Shown piece after piece: positions 9,453 to 17,670 of a stretch of DNA of 64,000 nt; the first letter of the stretch is position 1; each line of letters starts with the position of its first letter. Where the stretch lies: assembly GCF_009765735.1 (NCBI RefSeq), contig NZ_LMUW01000188.1:27975-91974 (forward strand), read 5' to 3'. The DNA comes from Xenophilus sp. L33. GTDB lineage: Bacteria > Pseudomonadota > Gammaproteobacteria > Burkholderiales > Burkholderiaceae_C. The notes under the pieces are model-generated. The model ran no database searches. It saw nothing but the letters and a program-made list of their open reading frames with translations, and had not been told where the DNA came from. A program made the translations under genes and the position numbers.

Positions 9453-10790
9453 TCAACGGTCGAAGGCCGGCCGCTTCGGATCGAAGGCCCAGCCCGGCAT
9501 CAGCGCCTGCATCGCGATCGAATCGTCGCGCGCGCCCAGGCCGTGGCGGCGGTAAAGCTGGTGCGCCTTCTCGACCTCGGCCATGTCGAGTTCGATGCCC
9601 AACCCGGGCTTCTTCGGCAGCTCGACATGGCCGCCGACGATGCGAAGCGGCTCCTTCGTCAGCCGCTGGCCGTCCTGCCAGATCCAGTGCGTGTCGATCG
9701 CGGTGACCCGGCCGGGTGCGGCCGCGCCGACGTGCGTGAACATCGCCAGCGAGACGTCGAAATGGTTGTTCGAATGCGAACCCCAGACGAGGCCCATGTC
9801 GCGGCAGGTCTGGGCCACGCGCACCGATCCGGCCATGGTCCAGAAGTGCGGGTCGGCCAGCGGGATGTCGACCGCCTGCAGCGCCAGCGCATGCGACAGC
9901 TGCCGCCAATCGGTGGCGACCATGTTGGTGGCGGTCGCGAGTCCGGTGGCGCGGCGGAACTCGGCCATCACCTCGCGGCCCGAGAAGCCGTCCTCGGCGC
10001 CGCAGGGGTCCTCGGCATAGGCGAGCACACCGCGCAGGTCGCGCAGCAACCGGATCGCGTCCTTCAGCAGCCAGCCGCCGTTCGGGTCCAGCGTGACCCG
10101 TGCCCCGGGGAAGCGCTCGTGCAGCGCGACGACGGCCTCCACCTCTTCCTCGCCACGCAGCACGCCGCCCTTGAGCTTGAAGTCGTCGAAACCGTATTTG
10201 TCGCGCGCCGCCTCGGCCAGGCGGACGATGGCTTCGGTGGTCATCGCCGGCTCGTGGCGCAGGCGCGACCAGTCGTCGCCGGCATCCGGTGCGTCGACGT
10301 AGGGCAGGCCGGTCTTCGCCTTGTCGCCCACGTAGAAGAGGTAGCCGAGCATCTCGACCGACTCGCGCTGCGTGCCTTCGCCGAGCAAGGCGGCCACCGG
10401 CACCTCCAGGTGCTGGCCCAGGAGGTCGAGCAGCGCCGACTCGATGGCGGTCACCGCATGGATGGTGGTGCGCAGGTCGTAGGTCTGCAGTCCGCGGCCG
10501 CCGCTGTCGCGGTCGGCGAAGCGCTGGTGCACCGTCTGCAGCACGCGCTGGTGCGCGCCCAGCGGCTGGCCGATCACCAGCGGCGCGGCGTCCTCGAGCG
10601 TCTGGCGGATCTTCTCGCCGCCCGGGACTTCGCCGACGCCGGTGCGGCCGGCGTTGTCGGTCACGAGCAGCAGGTTGCGGGTGAAGAAGGGCCCGTGGGC
10701 GCCGCTCAGGTTGAGCAGCATGCTGTCGCGGCCGGCGACCGGAATCACGCGCAGCGCGGTGACGACGGGTGTGGAGGATGCGGGCGTCAT
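9453..10790 (-). CDS. gudD: Glucarate dehydratase
   Basis: 445 residues, essentially the same length as E. coli GudD (446). Dehydrates D-glucarate (and L-idarate) to 5-keto-4-deoxy-D-glucarate in the cytoplasm. Residues of the enolase-superfamily site are all visible: the Lys pair in FKLKGG (K205, K207), metal ligands D235 (TLDPNG), E260-region (AYAEDPCG) and N289 (ATNM), and H339 in GSHSNNH. The N-terminus VIPVAGRDSMLLNLSGAH is highly typical. First gene of a two-gene unit with the SDR-like protein 17 bp downstream. Divergent from an SDR at 10858 across only 67 bp, so both promoters share that short space. No glucarate transporter or aldolase is in the window. Confidence 0.96.
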   Translation of the reverse strand: MTPASSTPVVTALRVIPVAGRDSMLLNLSGAHGPFFTRNLLLVTDNAGRTGVGEVPGGEKIRQTLEDAAPLVIGQPLGAHQRVLQTVHQRFADRDSGGRGLQTYDLRTTIHAVTAIESALLDLLGQHLEVPVAALLGEGTQRESVEMLGYLFYVGDKAKTGLPYVDAPDAGDDWSRLRHEPAMTTEAIVRLAEAARDKYGFDDFKLKGGVLRGEEEVEAVVALHERFPGARVTLDPNGGWLLKDAIRLLRDLRGVLAYAEDPCGAEDGFSGREVMAEFRRATGLATATNMVATDWRQLSHALALQAVDIPLADPHFWTMAGSVRVAQTCRDMGLVWGSHSNNHFDVSLAMFTHVGAAAPGRVTAIDTHWIWQDGQRLTKEPLRIVGGHVELPKKPGLGIELDMAEVEKAHQLYRRHGLGARDDSIAMQALMPGWAFDPKRPAFDR

Positions 10791-10857
10791 TGCGTCATTT
10801 GATCGGATTTCACGGCCCGCAGCAGAATGGCGGCCTCATCCACAGTGGAGACATGCA

Positions 10858-11664
10858 ATGACAGAACGCAAGGTGGCCCTCGTGACCGGTTCCGCGACCG
10901 GCGTCGGCGCAGCGACCGCACTCGGCCTGGCGAAGAAGGGCTACGACCTCGTCATCAACTATTCGCGCAGCGAGGCCGAGGCGAAGGCGTCCGAGGCGGC
11001 CTGCCGCGAGGCCGGCGCCGACGTGCTGCTGTTCCGGGCCGACGTGTCCGACGACGCCGCCTGCCGCGCCATGGTCGACGCCACCATGGCGCGCTGGCAG
11101 CGCATCGACGCGCTGGTCAACAACGCCGGCATCACCTCCTTCGCCGGCACCTCCAACTGGGACGCGATCGACGCATCGACCTTCCACGGGATCATGGACG
11201 TCAACGTGATCGGCATGTTCCAGATGGTGCGCGCCTGCGTGCCGCACCTGAAGGCGAGCGAAGGCTCGATCGTCAACGTGTCGTCCATCGCCGGATCGCT
11301 CGGCATCGGCTCGTCGCTGGCCTACATCGCCTCCAAGGGCGCGATCAACGCGCTCACGCTGCACCTGGCGCGTTCGCTGGCACCGGCCGTGCGCGTGAAC
11401 GCGGTCTGCCCCGGCATGATCACCACGCGCTGGTTCGTCGACGGTGTCGGCGAGGAGAACTTCCAGAAGCTCAAGGCACAGTACGAACAGACCGTGCCGC
11501 TCGGACGGGCCTGCACCGCCGAAGACGTCGCCGACGCCATCCTCTGGCTGGTCGACGGCGCCCGGACCGTCACGGGCGAGCTGATCCTGCTGGATTCGGG
11601 CATGCATCTGGGGCGCGGGCCGAGGGTCGGCGGAGGCGGCACGGCCTCGCCGACGCAGCGATAG
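10858..11664 (+). CDS. SDR family oxidoreductase
   Basis: 268 residues from ATG 10858, preceded by GGAG eight bases upstream. A classical short-chain dehydrogenase: the Rossmann glycine motif TGSATGVG near residue 10, NNAG near 90, catalytic Ser in VNVSSIAG and the active-site YIASK are all present, so unlike its neighbour it should be catalytically competent. Probably NADP-dependent given the basic/Ser residues after beta2 (NYSRSE). Substrate unknown. Its position opposite gudD suggests a role in the same sugar-acid or lactone pathway. It is followed after 32 bp by a dienelactone hydrolase gene, likely co-transcribed. The C-terminal tail (RGPRVGGGGTASPTQR) is longer than usual. Confidence 0.88.
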   Translation: MTERKVALVTGSATGVGAATALGLAKKGYDLVINYSRSEAEAKASEAACREAGADVLLFRADVSDDAACRAMVDATMARWQRIDALVNNAGITSFAGTSNWDAIDASTFHGIMDVNVIGMFQMVRACVPHLKASEGSIVNVSSIAGSLGIGSSLAYIASKGAINALTLHLARSLAPAVRVNAVCPGMITTRWFVDGVGEENFQKLKAQYEQTVPLGRACTAEDVADAILWLVDGARTVTGELILLDSGMHLGRGPRVGGGGTASPTQR

Positions 11665-11696
11665 ACTGCGCTCGCATCACACCCACCAGGACCCCC

Positions 11697-12437
11697 ATGC
11701 CCACCGAAAAGACCACGATCCCCACCCGCGACGGCAGCTGCCCCGCCCAGGTCATGACGCCTTCGGGCGCGGGCCCGTGGCCTGCGGTCATCCTGTATGC
11801 CGACGCCGGCGGCATCCGCCCGGTGGTGACCGAGATGGCGCAGCGCCTGGCCGAAGCGGGCTACGTGGTGCTGCTGCCCGATCTCTTCCACCGGCACGGC
11901 CCCTACGGCCCGCTGGTGCCCAAGGAAGTGTTCAAGGGCGACTGGCGGGCGATCCTCGGGCCGCTGATGGCGACCACCGGGAACGACAAGGCCGCGGAGG
12001 ACACCGAGGCCTTTCTCGCCTGCCTCGACGCCCGCGGCGACGTCGCGGGCCGCAAGGTCGGTGCGGTCGGCTTCTGCATGGGCGGCGGCATGACGCTCGC
12101 GGCCGCCGCCACCTATCCGGAGCGCTTCGCCGCGGCCATCAGCTTCCACGGCGGCAATCTCGCGACCGATGCGCCGACCAGCCCGCACCGGCTCGTGGCC
12201 GGCCTGAAGGCCGAGGTCTACGTGGCCGCCGCCGACAACGACGGCAGCTATCCGCCCGCCATGGCCGAGCGCCTGGAGAAGAGCCTGGCCGATGCCGGCG
12301 TGCGCTTCAGCGCCGAGACCTACACGGGCGCGGCGCACGGCTGGATGCTGCCGGACTTCCCGGTCTACGACGAAGCCGCCGCCGAACGCGGTTGGGCCGC
12401 CATGCTCGCCTTGTTCGGGCGCACGCTGCCGGCCTGA
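11697..12437 (+). CDS. Dienelactone hydrolase family protein
   Basis: 246 residues, alpha/beta-hydrolase fold. The Cys-Asp-His triad of dienelactone hydrolases is visible: nucleophile in GFCMGGG (about residue 123), Asp in the VAAADNDGSYPP segment, and His in GAAHGWM near 205. It probably opens a cyclic ester or lactone in the cytoplasm. In gene context next to gudD and SDRs it could act on a sugar lactone, but classical family members act on chlorinated aromatic breakdown products. Length matches the family (about 230-250). It ends immediately against the convergent VOC gene with no spacer (stop codons at 12435-12437 and 12438-12440). Confidence 0.88.
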   Translation: MPTEKTTIPTRDGSCPAQVMTPSGAGPWPAVILYADAGGIRPVVTEMAQRLAEAGYVVLLPDLFHRHGPYGPLVPKEVFKGDWRAILGPLMATTGNDKAAEDTEAFLACLDARGDVAGRKVGAVGFCMGGGMTLAAAATYPERFAAAISFHGGNLATDAPTSPHRLVAGLKAEVYVAAADNDGSYPPAMAERLEKSLADAGVRFSAETYTGAAHGWMLPDFPVYDEAAAERGWAAMLALFGRTLPA

Positions 12438-13388
12438 TCAGCCCGGAGCGTGTTCGTGATTGACGACGAAGTCCTCGGGCACCGCCGGCCCCCAGGCGTA
12501 GAAGGAGTCGTCGCCCGGATGGTCCGCCGACGGCCAGGTCTCGCCCGGCTTCACGAAGTCGATGTCGAAGGAATATTCGGCGAAGCTGCCCCACGGATCG
12601 CGCACGTAGCGGAAGTAGTTCGAGCCCAGCACGTGCCGGCCGACGCCCCAGCCCTGCGGACAGCCGGCGTCCATCATCTGCTGCATGCCGAGGCCGACCG
12701 CGTCGATCGACGGCACGCACCAGCTGCTGTGGTGCAGGCCGCCGCCCTCCGACCTGGCCAGCGCCAGCAGGTGATGGTCGCTGCCGTGCGGTGAGTGCAG
12801 GAAGGCGATGATCGAGCCGGAGCTGTCGGACAGCCGCAGGCCCAGCACCTCCTCGTAGAAGCGCCGCGCCGCATCGACGTCGGCGCTGAACAGCAGCAGG
12901 TGCGAGAGATAGAGCGGCCGCACCGGCTGCAGCTTGCGCCGGCCCGGCGAGCGGCCGGCGTTGCCGCCTTCGGGCGGGAACTCGCGGGGCGAGGGCCGCG
13001 AGGGCGACGACTTGCCGGCCACGCGCAACTGCAGCGGCAGGCCGTCCGGACCTTCGATCCACAGGCCGACGGCTTCCGCGCCTTCGGGCGGCGCGATGCG
13101 TGCGATCCCGCGCTCGGCCAGGCGCCGCTCGAAGCGCGCTTCGTCCGCCGCATGAATGCCCAGGCTGAGCCAGCGCAACCGCTTGCGGCTGCCGCCCTGC
13201 AACACGCGCGCCCAGCGGTGCGAATGGCCGTGGGTGTGGAGCGCGAGCGCGCCGTCCTCGTCGCGCACATCGAGGCCGAAGCTCTCGTAGAAGTGCCTCG
13301 CCGCATCGAGCGCCGGCACGCTGAAGACGAATTCGTCGATCGAGTGAACCGCGAGCAGCGGCTCCGCTTCCGGTTGGTTTGCTGTCAT
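12438..13388 (-). CDS. Two-domain VOC protein, type I extradiol dioxygenase-like
   Basis: 316 residues from ATG 13388 (GGAGGCGGAG upstream). Two glyoxalase/VOC modules: residues about 12-125 and 158-285, joined by a Pro/Gly/Arg-rich linker (about 126-155). The second module carries the iron-ligand pattern of type I extradiol ring-cleavage enzymes: H163 (LSHLLLF), H220 (GGLHHSSW) and E271 (FAEYSFD). This suggests an Fe(II)-dependent catechol-type 2,3-dioxygenase, cytoplasmic. No aromatic-ring operon surrounds it. It is divergent from the FAD oxidoreductase gene at 13555, so it might supply or remove a substrate for that cluster. The substrate is not predictable. Confidence 0.85.
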   Translation of the reverse strand: MTANQPEAEPLLAVHSIDEFVFSVPALDAARHFYESFGLDVRDEDGALALHTHGHSHRWARVLQGGSRKRLRWLSLGIHAADEARFERRLAERGIARIAPPEGAEAVGLWIEGPDGLPLQLRVAGKSSPSRPSPREFPPEGGNAGRSPGRRKLQPVRPLYLSHLLLFSADVDAARRFYEEVLGLRLSDSSGSIIAFLHSPHGSDHHLLALARSEGGGLHHSSWCVPSIDAVGLGMQQMMDAGCPQGWGVGRHVLGSNYFRYVRDPWGSFAEYSFDIDFVKPGETWPSADHPGDDSFYAWGPAVPEDFVVNHEHAPG

Positions 13389-13554
13389 GTCTCCGCCTCC
13401 GTCTGATTCGGGGCCTCCGCCGCCCGCGGCGACCGCGGCCTGGGAGGACGAAACGAATTTCGCGACCGGCAAGATCTTAGCGACCGCGCCGAGCCGCTGT
13501 CTTGATGGCCGCCATCAGCCGTGATAGCGTGCCGCCGAACCACAAGGAGCGAGG

Positions 13555-15768
13555 ATGGCCAGCGACGGACCCGTTCGGGTCGCCGTGATCGGCGGCGGCT
13601 GCGCCTCCGTGACCGCGGCCTTCGAGCTGACGCGGCCCGAGCACCGCGGCAAATACCAGGTCACGGTCTACCAGCAGGGCTGGCGGCTCGGCGGCAAGGG
13701 CGCATCCGGCCGCGGCCCGGCCGGTCGCATCGAGGAACACGGCCTGCACGTGTGGCTCGGCTTCTACGAGAACGCGTTCCGGCTGCTGCGCGAGTGCTAC
13801 GAGGAGCTCGGACGCGACCCGGCGACGCATCCGATGGCCGGCTGGCGCGATGCCTTCTTCCCGGATTCGCACGTGGGCATCGCCGCACCGCGACCCGGCA
13901 GGAGCGACGGGGGCGAGCGTGACTGGCAGCACTGGACCGCCTTCTTCCCGCCCGCCGACGGGCTGCCGGGCGATCCGCTCGCCGGTGCCAACCCGTTCAC
14001 GCTCAAGAGCTACCTGGTGCATGTCGCCGCGCTGCTGCGCACGCTTCTGGTGGGCCTGCGGACGCAGCGCGCGTCGCCAGGCGACGACCGCGAAGCCGCT
14101 CCGGCCGGTGAAGCCGATGCGCCTTCGAGCGGCCAGGTCGAATCCTTCGTCTCGCAGGTCGCCGCCTGGTTCCGCTTCGGCGCGCTCACCGCGGCCGCCG
14201 GATTGACCGAGGCGGCCGCGCTGGTCGAGGTGGTGGTCAAGGCCCTGCCGCTCTATCCGCAGAACCTGGCCTTGCGCTGGCTCGAATCGATCGCCGGCAT
14301 CGCACGCGCGCAACTCGAAGGCGTGCTGTGCGCCGACGAGAACACCCGCGTGAAGTGGGAAATCATCGACCTGGTGCTGGCGATCCTGGTCGGTGCGGTG
14401 CGCTTCCGGCTGCTGCTCGAGCCGCGCGGGCTGGAAGCCATCGACGACTACGAATGCCGCGACTGGCTGCGCCTGAACGGCGCCTCCGAGCGCTCGCTCG
14501 ACTCGCCCTTCATCCGCAGCCTCTACGACCTGGCGCTGGCCTACGAGGACGGCGATGCCGGGCGGCCGGGCCTCGCTGCCGGCCAGGCCCTGCGCGGGTC
14601 GCTGCGCATGTTCTTCACCTACCGCGGCGCGATGTTCTGGAAGATGCGCGCCGGCATGGGCGACGTGGTCTTCGCGCCCTTCTACGAAGTGCTGAAGCGG
14701 CGCGGCGTGCGCTTCGCGTTCTTCCATCGGCTGGAGAACGTCGCGCTGCCGCCGCAGGAGTCGCTGGCGCCGGGCGAGCGGCCCTATGTGCAGGCGCTCG
14801 AATTCGAGGTCCAGGCCCGCGTCGAGGGCGGCGGCGAATACCGGCCCCTGGTCGACGTCAAGGGACTGCCCTGCTGGCCCGCCCTGCCCGACTACGACCA
14901 GCTGGTCGACGGCGCGCGCCTGCGGCAGGAAGGCCGGCAGTTCGAATCGCCGGCGGAGAGACGCGACGTCACCGGCCTCCGGCTCGAGGTCGGCCGCGAC
15001 TTCGATTTCGTGGTGCTGGGGGTGAGCGTCGGCGTGATCCCGCAGGTCTGCCGCGAGATCCTTTCGCGCGACGAACGCTGGCGAACCATGGTCGAGAAGG
15101 TCAAGACGGTCGCGACCCAGGCCTTCCAGCTCTGGCTGCGCGAAGACATGCGGCAACTGGGCTGGCATGCACCGGCCGTCACCCTGTCGGGCTTCACCAA
15201 GCCCTTCGACACCTGGTCGGACATGAGCCACCTGGTCGATGCCGAGGACTGGGGCGCGGCGCCGCCGAAGGCCGTGGCCTACTTCTGCGGCGTGCTGCCG
15301 GATGCCTCGGTGCCTGCGGCGCACGACGCGGCGAACTCATCGGCTCAGGACGCTCAGGAAGCGCTCCGGCGCGAGCAGGTCTTCGGCCACGCGGTGCGCT
15401 TTCTCGACACCCAGGTCGCAGGCCTCTGGCCGCGCGCCGCCGGACCGGACGGCTTTCGCTGGGAGCTGCTCGCGGATGCCGCTGGCGAGGCGGAGGGCGT
15501 CCGAGACGCCCGGGCCTTGCGTTCGCAGTATTGGGCCGCCAACGTGAATCCGAGCGATCGCTACGTGCTGGCACTGCCCGGCAGCCTGCGCCATCGCATC
15601 TCGCCGCTGGACAACAGCTACGACAACCTGACGATCTGCGGCGACTGGACCGACTGCGGCTTCAACGAAGGCTGCGTCGAGGCGGCGGTCATCTCGGGCC
15701 GGCTCGCGGCCCATGCCATCGCCCATTGGCCGAGGCTCGCCGACATCATCGGCTACGATCATCCATGA
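13555..15768 (+). CDS. Large FAD-dependent oxidoreductase (amine oxidase/phytoene desaturase-like)
   Basis: 737 residues. The FAD ADP-binding motif is at residues 9-25 (VAVIGGGCASVTAAFEL; the third Gly of GxGxxG is Ser18), followed by VYQQGWRLGGKGASGR. The C-terminal FAD motif is at about 695-720 (LTICGDWTDCGFNEGCVEAA). This head-and-tail layout is that of carotenoid desaturases and related flavoenzymes, but the protein is 200 residues longer, with an inserted middle region (about 120-330). No signal peptide. It heads four same-strand genes with spacings of 37, 6 and 17 bp leading to a polyprenyl synthase, so its likely substrate is an isoprenoid chain or an adduct of one. Exact reaction unknown. 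Confidence 0.85.
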   Translation: MASDGPVRVAVIGGGCASVTAAFELTRPEHRGKYQVTVYQQGWRLGGKGASGRGPAGRIEEHGLHVWLGFYENAFRLLRECYEELGRDPATHPMAGWRDAFFPDSHVGIAAPRPGRSDGGERDWQHWTAFFPPADGLPGDPLAGANPFTLKSYLVHVAALLRTLLVGLRTQRASPGDDREAAPAGEADAPSSGQVESFVSQVAAWFRFGALTAAAGLTEAAALVEVVVKALPLYPQNLALRWLESIAGIARAQLEGVLCADENTRVKWEIIDLVLAILVGAVRFRLLLEPRGLEAIDDYECRDWLRLNGASERSLDSPFIRSLYDLALAYEDGDAGRPGLAAGQALRGSLRMFFTYRGAMFWKMRAGMGDVVFAPFYEVLKRRGVRFAFFHRLENVALPPQESLAPGERPYVQALEFEVQARVEGGGEYRPLVDVKGLPCWPALPDYDQLVDGARLRQEGRQFESPAERRDVTGLRLEVGRDFDFVVLGVSVGVIPQVCREILSRDERWRTMVEKVKTVATQAFQLWLREDMRQLGWHAPAVTLSGFTKPFDTWSDMSHLVDAEDWGAAPPKAVAYFCGVLPDASVPAAHDAANSSAQDAQEALRREQVFGHAVRFLDTQVAGLWPRAAGPDGFRWELLADAAGEAEGVRDARALRSQYWAANVNPSDRYVLALPGSLRHRISPLDNSYDNLTICGDWTDCGFNEGCVEAAVISGRLAAHAIAHWPRLADIIGYDHP

Positions 15769-15805
15769 CCCCTCGGGGCACACCGGCGACCCACGGAGAC
15801 TTCGA

Positions 15806-16597
15806 ATGAGCACGAGCGAGCGACTTCATCGAACCGACGCCGAGCGCACGGCCCCCCTGCGAGACGCCAGCACCTACCTGCGCGATCCGCCCTCCGACGA
15901 CGCCGACCCGCACGCACCCGATTCGCCCGAAGCCGCGGTCGCGCACGGCGTGCGCCAGGGCTACAAGGTGATCGAGGAGCAGATCCTGCAGGGCAAGCTG
16001 CTGGCGCAGCGCCTGGGCAAGGCCTCGGGCGGCCTCGGCGGCCTCGGTGGTTTCGGCGGTGCGGGTGCGACCGCCTCGGCCGAGGTCAACGGCCTGGTCG
16101 AGCGGGTGCTGGGCCTCTACAAGGACGTCGGCAAGCTGTGCGTCGAGGCGGTCGAGACGGCGGCGCGCAATCCGTCGCTGCGCTCGGGCTTCGCGGGCTT
16201 TCCCGGTTTCGGCGGTTTCAGCGGCTCCAGTGGTGCCTCGGGCACCGCCTCGGCTTCGCCCGATGCTGCGCAGCCTGCTTCGCGCGGCGCCGCCGCCGAG
16301 CCGACCGCGGTCACGCGCTTCACGGTCGAGGTGGCTTCGCGCCGGCGCGCCCAGGTTACGCTCGACCTGCGCCGCACGGCCTCCGCCTTCGTGCCGCGGG
16401 TGCACGCGCTGCACGCGGCGGACCCGTCGATCCCGCCGCTGACCACGGTGTCCTTCGAACACGACGCGGCGCTCGGCGAGCCGATGCTGCGCGTCGAGGT
16501 GCCCGACACCCAGCCCGCGGCGCTCTACACCGGCGTGGTGGTCGACAGCGCCAGCAACGAGCCGCGCGGCAGCGTCACCGTTCGCCTGCAGGCCTGA
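15806..16597 (+). CDS. Unrecognised protein: helical N-part, Gly-rich linkers, beta C-part
   Basis: 263 residues from ATG 15806 (CGGAGAC upstream). I do not recognise the family. Residues 1-40 are acidic and polar. Residues 45-70 (GVRQGYKVIEEQILQGKLLAQRLG) and about 93-130 look like amphipathic helices, separated by a Gly/Phe linker (GGLGGLGGFGGAG). A second Gly/Ser/Ala-rich stretch covers about 130-170. Residues 175-263 look all-beta (TRFTVEVASRRRAQVTLDL), like an Ig- or FN3-type module. The helical part is vaguely phasin-like, so coating a hydrophobic body or acting as scaffold is possible, but that is speculation. It sits between the FAD oxidoreductase and the polyprenyl synthase (6 bp from the latter), so it belongs to the same operon. 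Confidence 0.8.
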   Translation: MSTSERLHRTDAERTAPLRDASTYLRDPPSDDADPHAPDSPEAAVAHGVRQGYKVIEEQILQGKLLAQRLGKASGGLGGLGGFGGAGATASAEVNGLVERVLGLYKDVGKLCVEAVETAARNPSLRSGFAGFPGFGGFSGSSGASGTASASPDAAQPASRGAAAEPTAVTRFTVEVASRRRAQVTLDLRRTASAFVPRVHALHAADPSIPPLTTVSFEHDAALGEPMLRVEVPDTQPAALYTGVVVDSASNEPRGSVTVRLQA

Positions 16598-16603
16598 GCC
16601 CGC

Positions 16604-17653
16604 ATGCAAGACGCCGCCGCCGAAGGTGTCCGCACGCCGACCCTGGTGCGCGAGACGCTGGCCGAATACGGCGCGGTCACCCGCGAGGCGGTGCTGCGCT
16701 ACCTGCCCACCGGCGCGCCGCAAGGCTACCTCTACGACCTCGTCGCCGACTATCCGCGGCGCGGCGGCAAGATGATGCGCTCGAGCCTGTGCATCGCCAC
16801 CGCGCGGGCCTTCGGCGCACCGCTCGAGGACGCGGTCGGCACCGCCGCGTCGATCGAGCTGCTGCACAACGCCTTGCTGGTGCATGACGACATCGAGGAC
16901 GAGAGCGAGCAGCGGCGCGGCCGGCCGACCCTGCATGCACTGCACGGCATCCCGCTGGCGCTGAATGCCGGCGATGCGCTGGGCCTCCTGAGCCTGCGGC
17001 CGCTGGTCGACAACATCGAGCGCATCGGCAGCCGGCGGGCGCTGCGCATCCTGCAGGAAAGCGAGCGCATGGCCTGGGAGTCGGCCGAGGGCCAGGCGAT
17101 GGAGCTCGGCTGGCGCCGCGACAACTGCAACGGCCTGAGCGACGCCGACTACCTGAGGATGGTGCTCAAGAAGACCTGCTGGCTGGCCACCATCCACCCG
17201 TGCCGGGTCGGCGCGCTGATCGGCGGGCCGGGCGACATCGACCTCGACCGGTTCATCCGCTTCGGCTTCTTCCTCGGCGTGTCCTTCCAGATCCAGGACG
17301 ACCTGCTGAACTTCGTGGCCGACGAGCGCTACGGCAAGGAACTGCACGGCGACCTGGTCGAGGGCAAGCGCACCTTGATGGTCAACCATGCCTATCGCCG
17401 CGCGACGCCGGCGCAGCGCACCCGGCTGGCCGAGATCCTCGACCCGGCCGGCGGCAAACGCACCGAGGCGCAGGTCGACTGGATTCGCGACCTGATGGCC
17501 ACGCACGGCTCGGTCGACTACGCGCGCGGCATCGCCCACGGCCTGGCCGGCGCGGCGCTGCACGAATTCGACGGCGTCTTCGGCGGCCTGCCCGAGACGC
17601 GCGACAAGGCCTTCGTCCGGGGCCTGGTCACCTGGGTGTTCGAGCGCACCTGA
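16604..17653 (+). CDS. Polyprenyl diphosphate synthase
   Basis: 349 residues. Condenses isopentenyl diphosphate with an allylic primer. The first aspartate-rich motif is D95-D96-I-E-D99. The second is D232-D233-L-L-N236 rather than DDxxD. GGKMMR (about 54-59) and the KRT segment (EGKRTLMVNHA) are also present. The residues four and five before the first motif are small or aliphatic (A90, L91), not aromatic, which in this family tends to permit chains longer than farnesyl; product length is thus an inference. It is clearly not the housekeeping ispA/ispB by context: it is embedded between an unknown Gly-rich protein and a tandem ADC-like protein. Confidence 0.92.
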   Translation: MQDAAAEGVRTPTLVRETLAEYGAVTREAVLRYLPTGAPQGYLYDLVADYPRRGGKMMRSSLCIATARAFGAPLEDAVGTAASIELLHNALLVHDDIEDESEQRRGRPTLHALHGIPLALNAGDALGLLSLRPLVDNIERIGSRRALRILQESERMAWESAEGQAMELGWRRDNCNGLSDADYLRMVLKKTCWLATIHPCRVGALIGGPGDIDLDRFIRFGFFLGVSFQIQDDLLNFVADERYGKELHGDLVEGKRTLMVNHAYRRATPAQRTRLAEILDPAGGKRTEAQVDWIRDLMATHGSVDYARGIAHGLAGAALHEFDGVFGGLPETRDKAFVRGLVTWVFERT

Positions 17654-17670
17654 TCCGCAAGGAGCCGCAC

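Noticed and set aside
13477..15324. 615-codon minus-strand open frame opposite the FAD oxidoreductase
   Set aside because: No motif; the plus-strand gene has clear FAD motifs at both ends.
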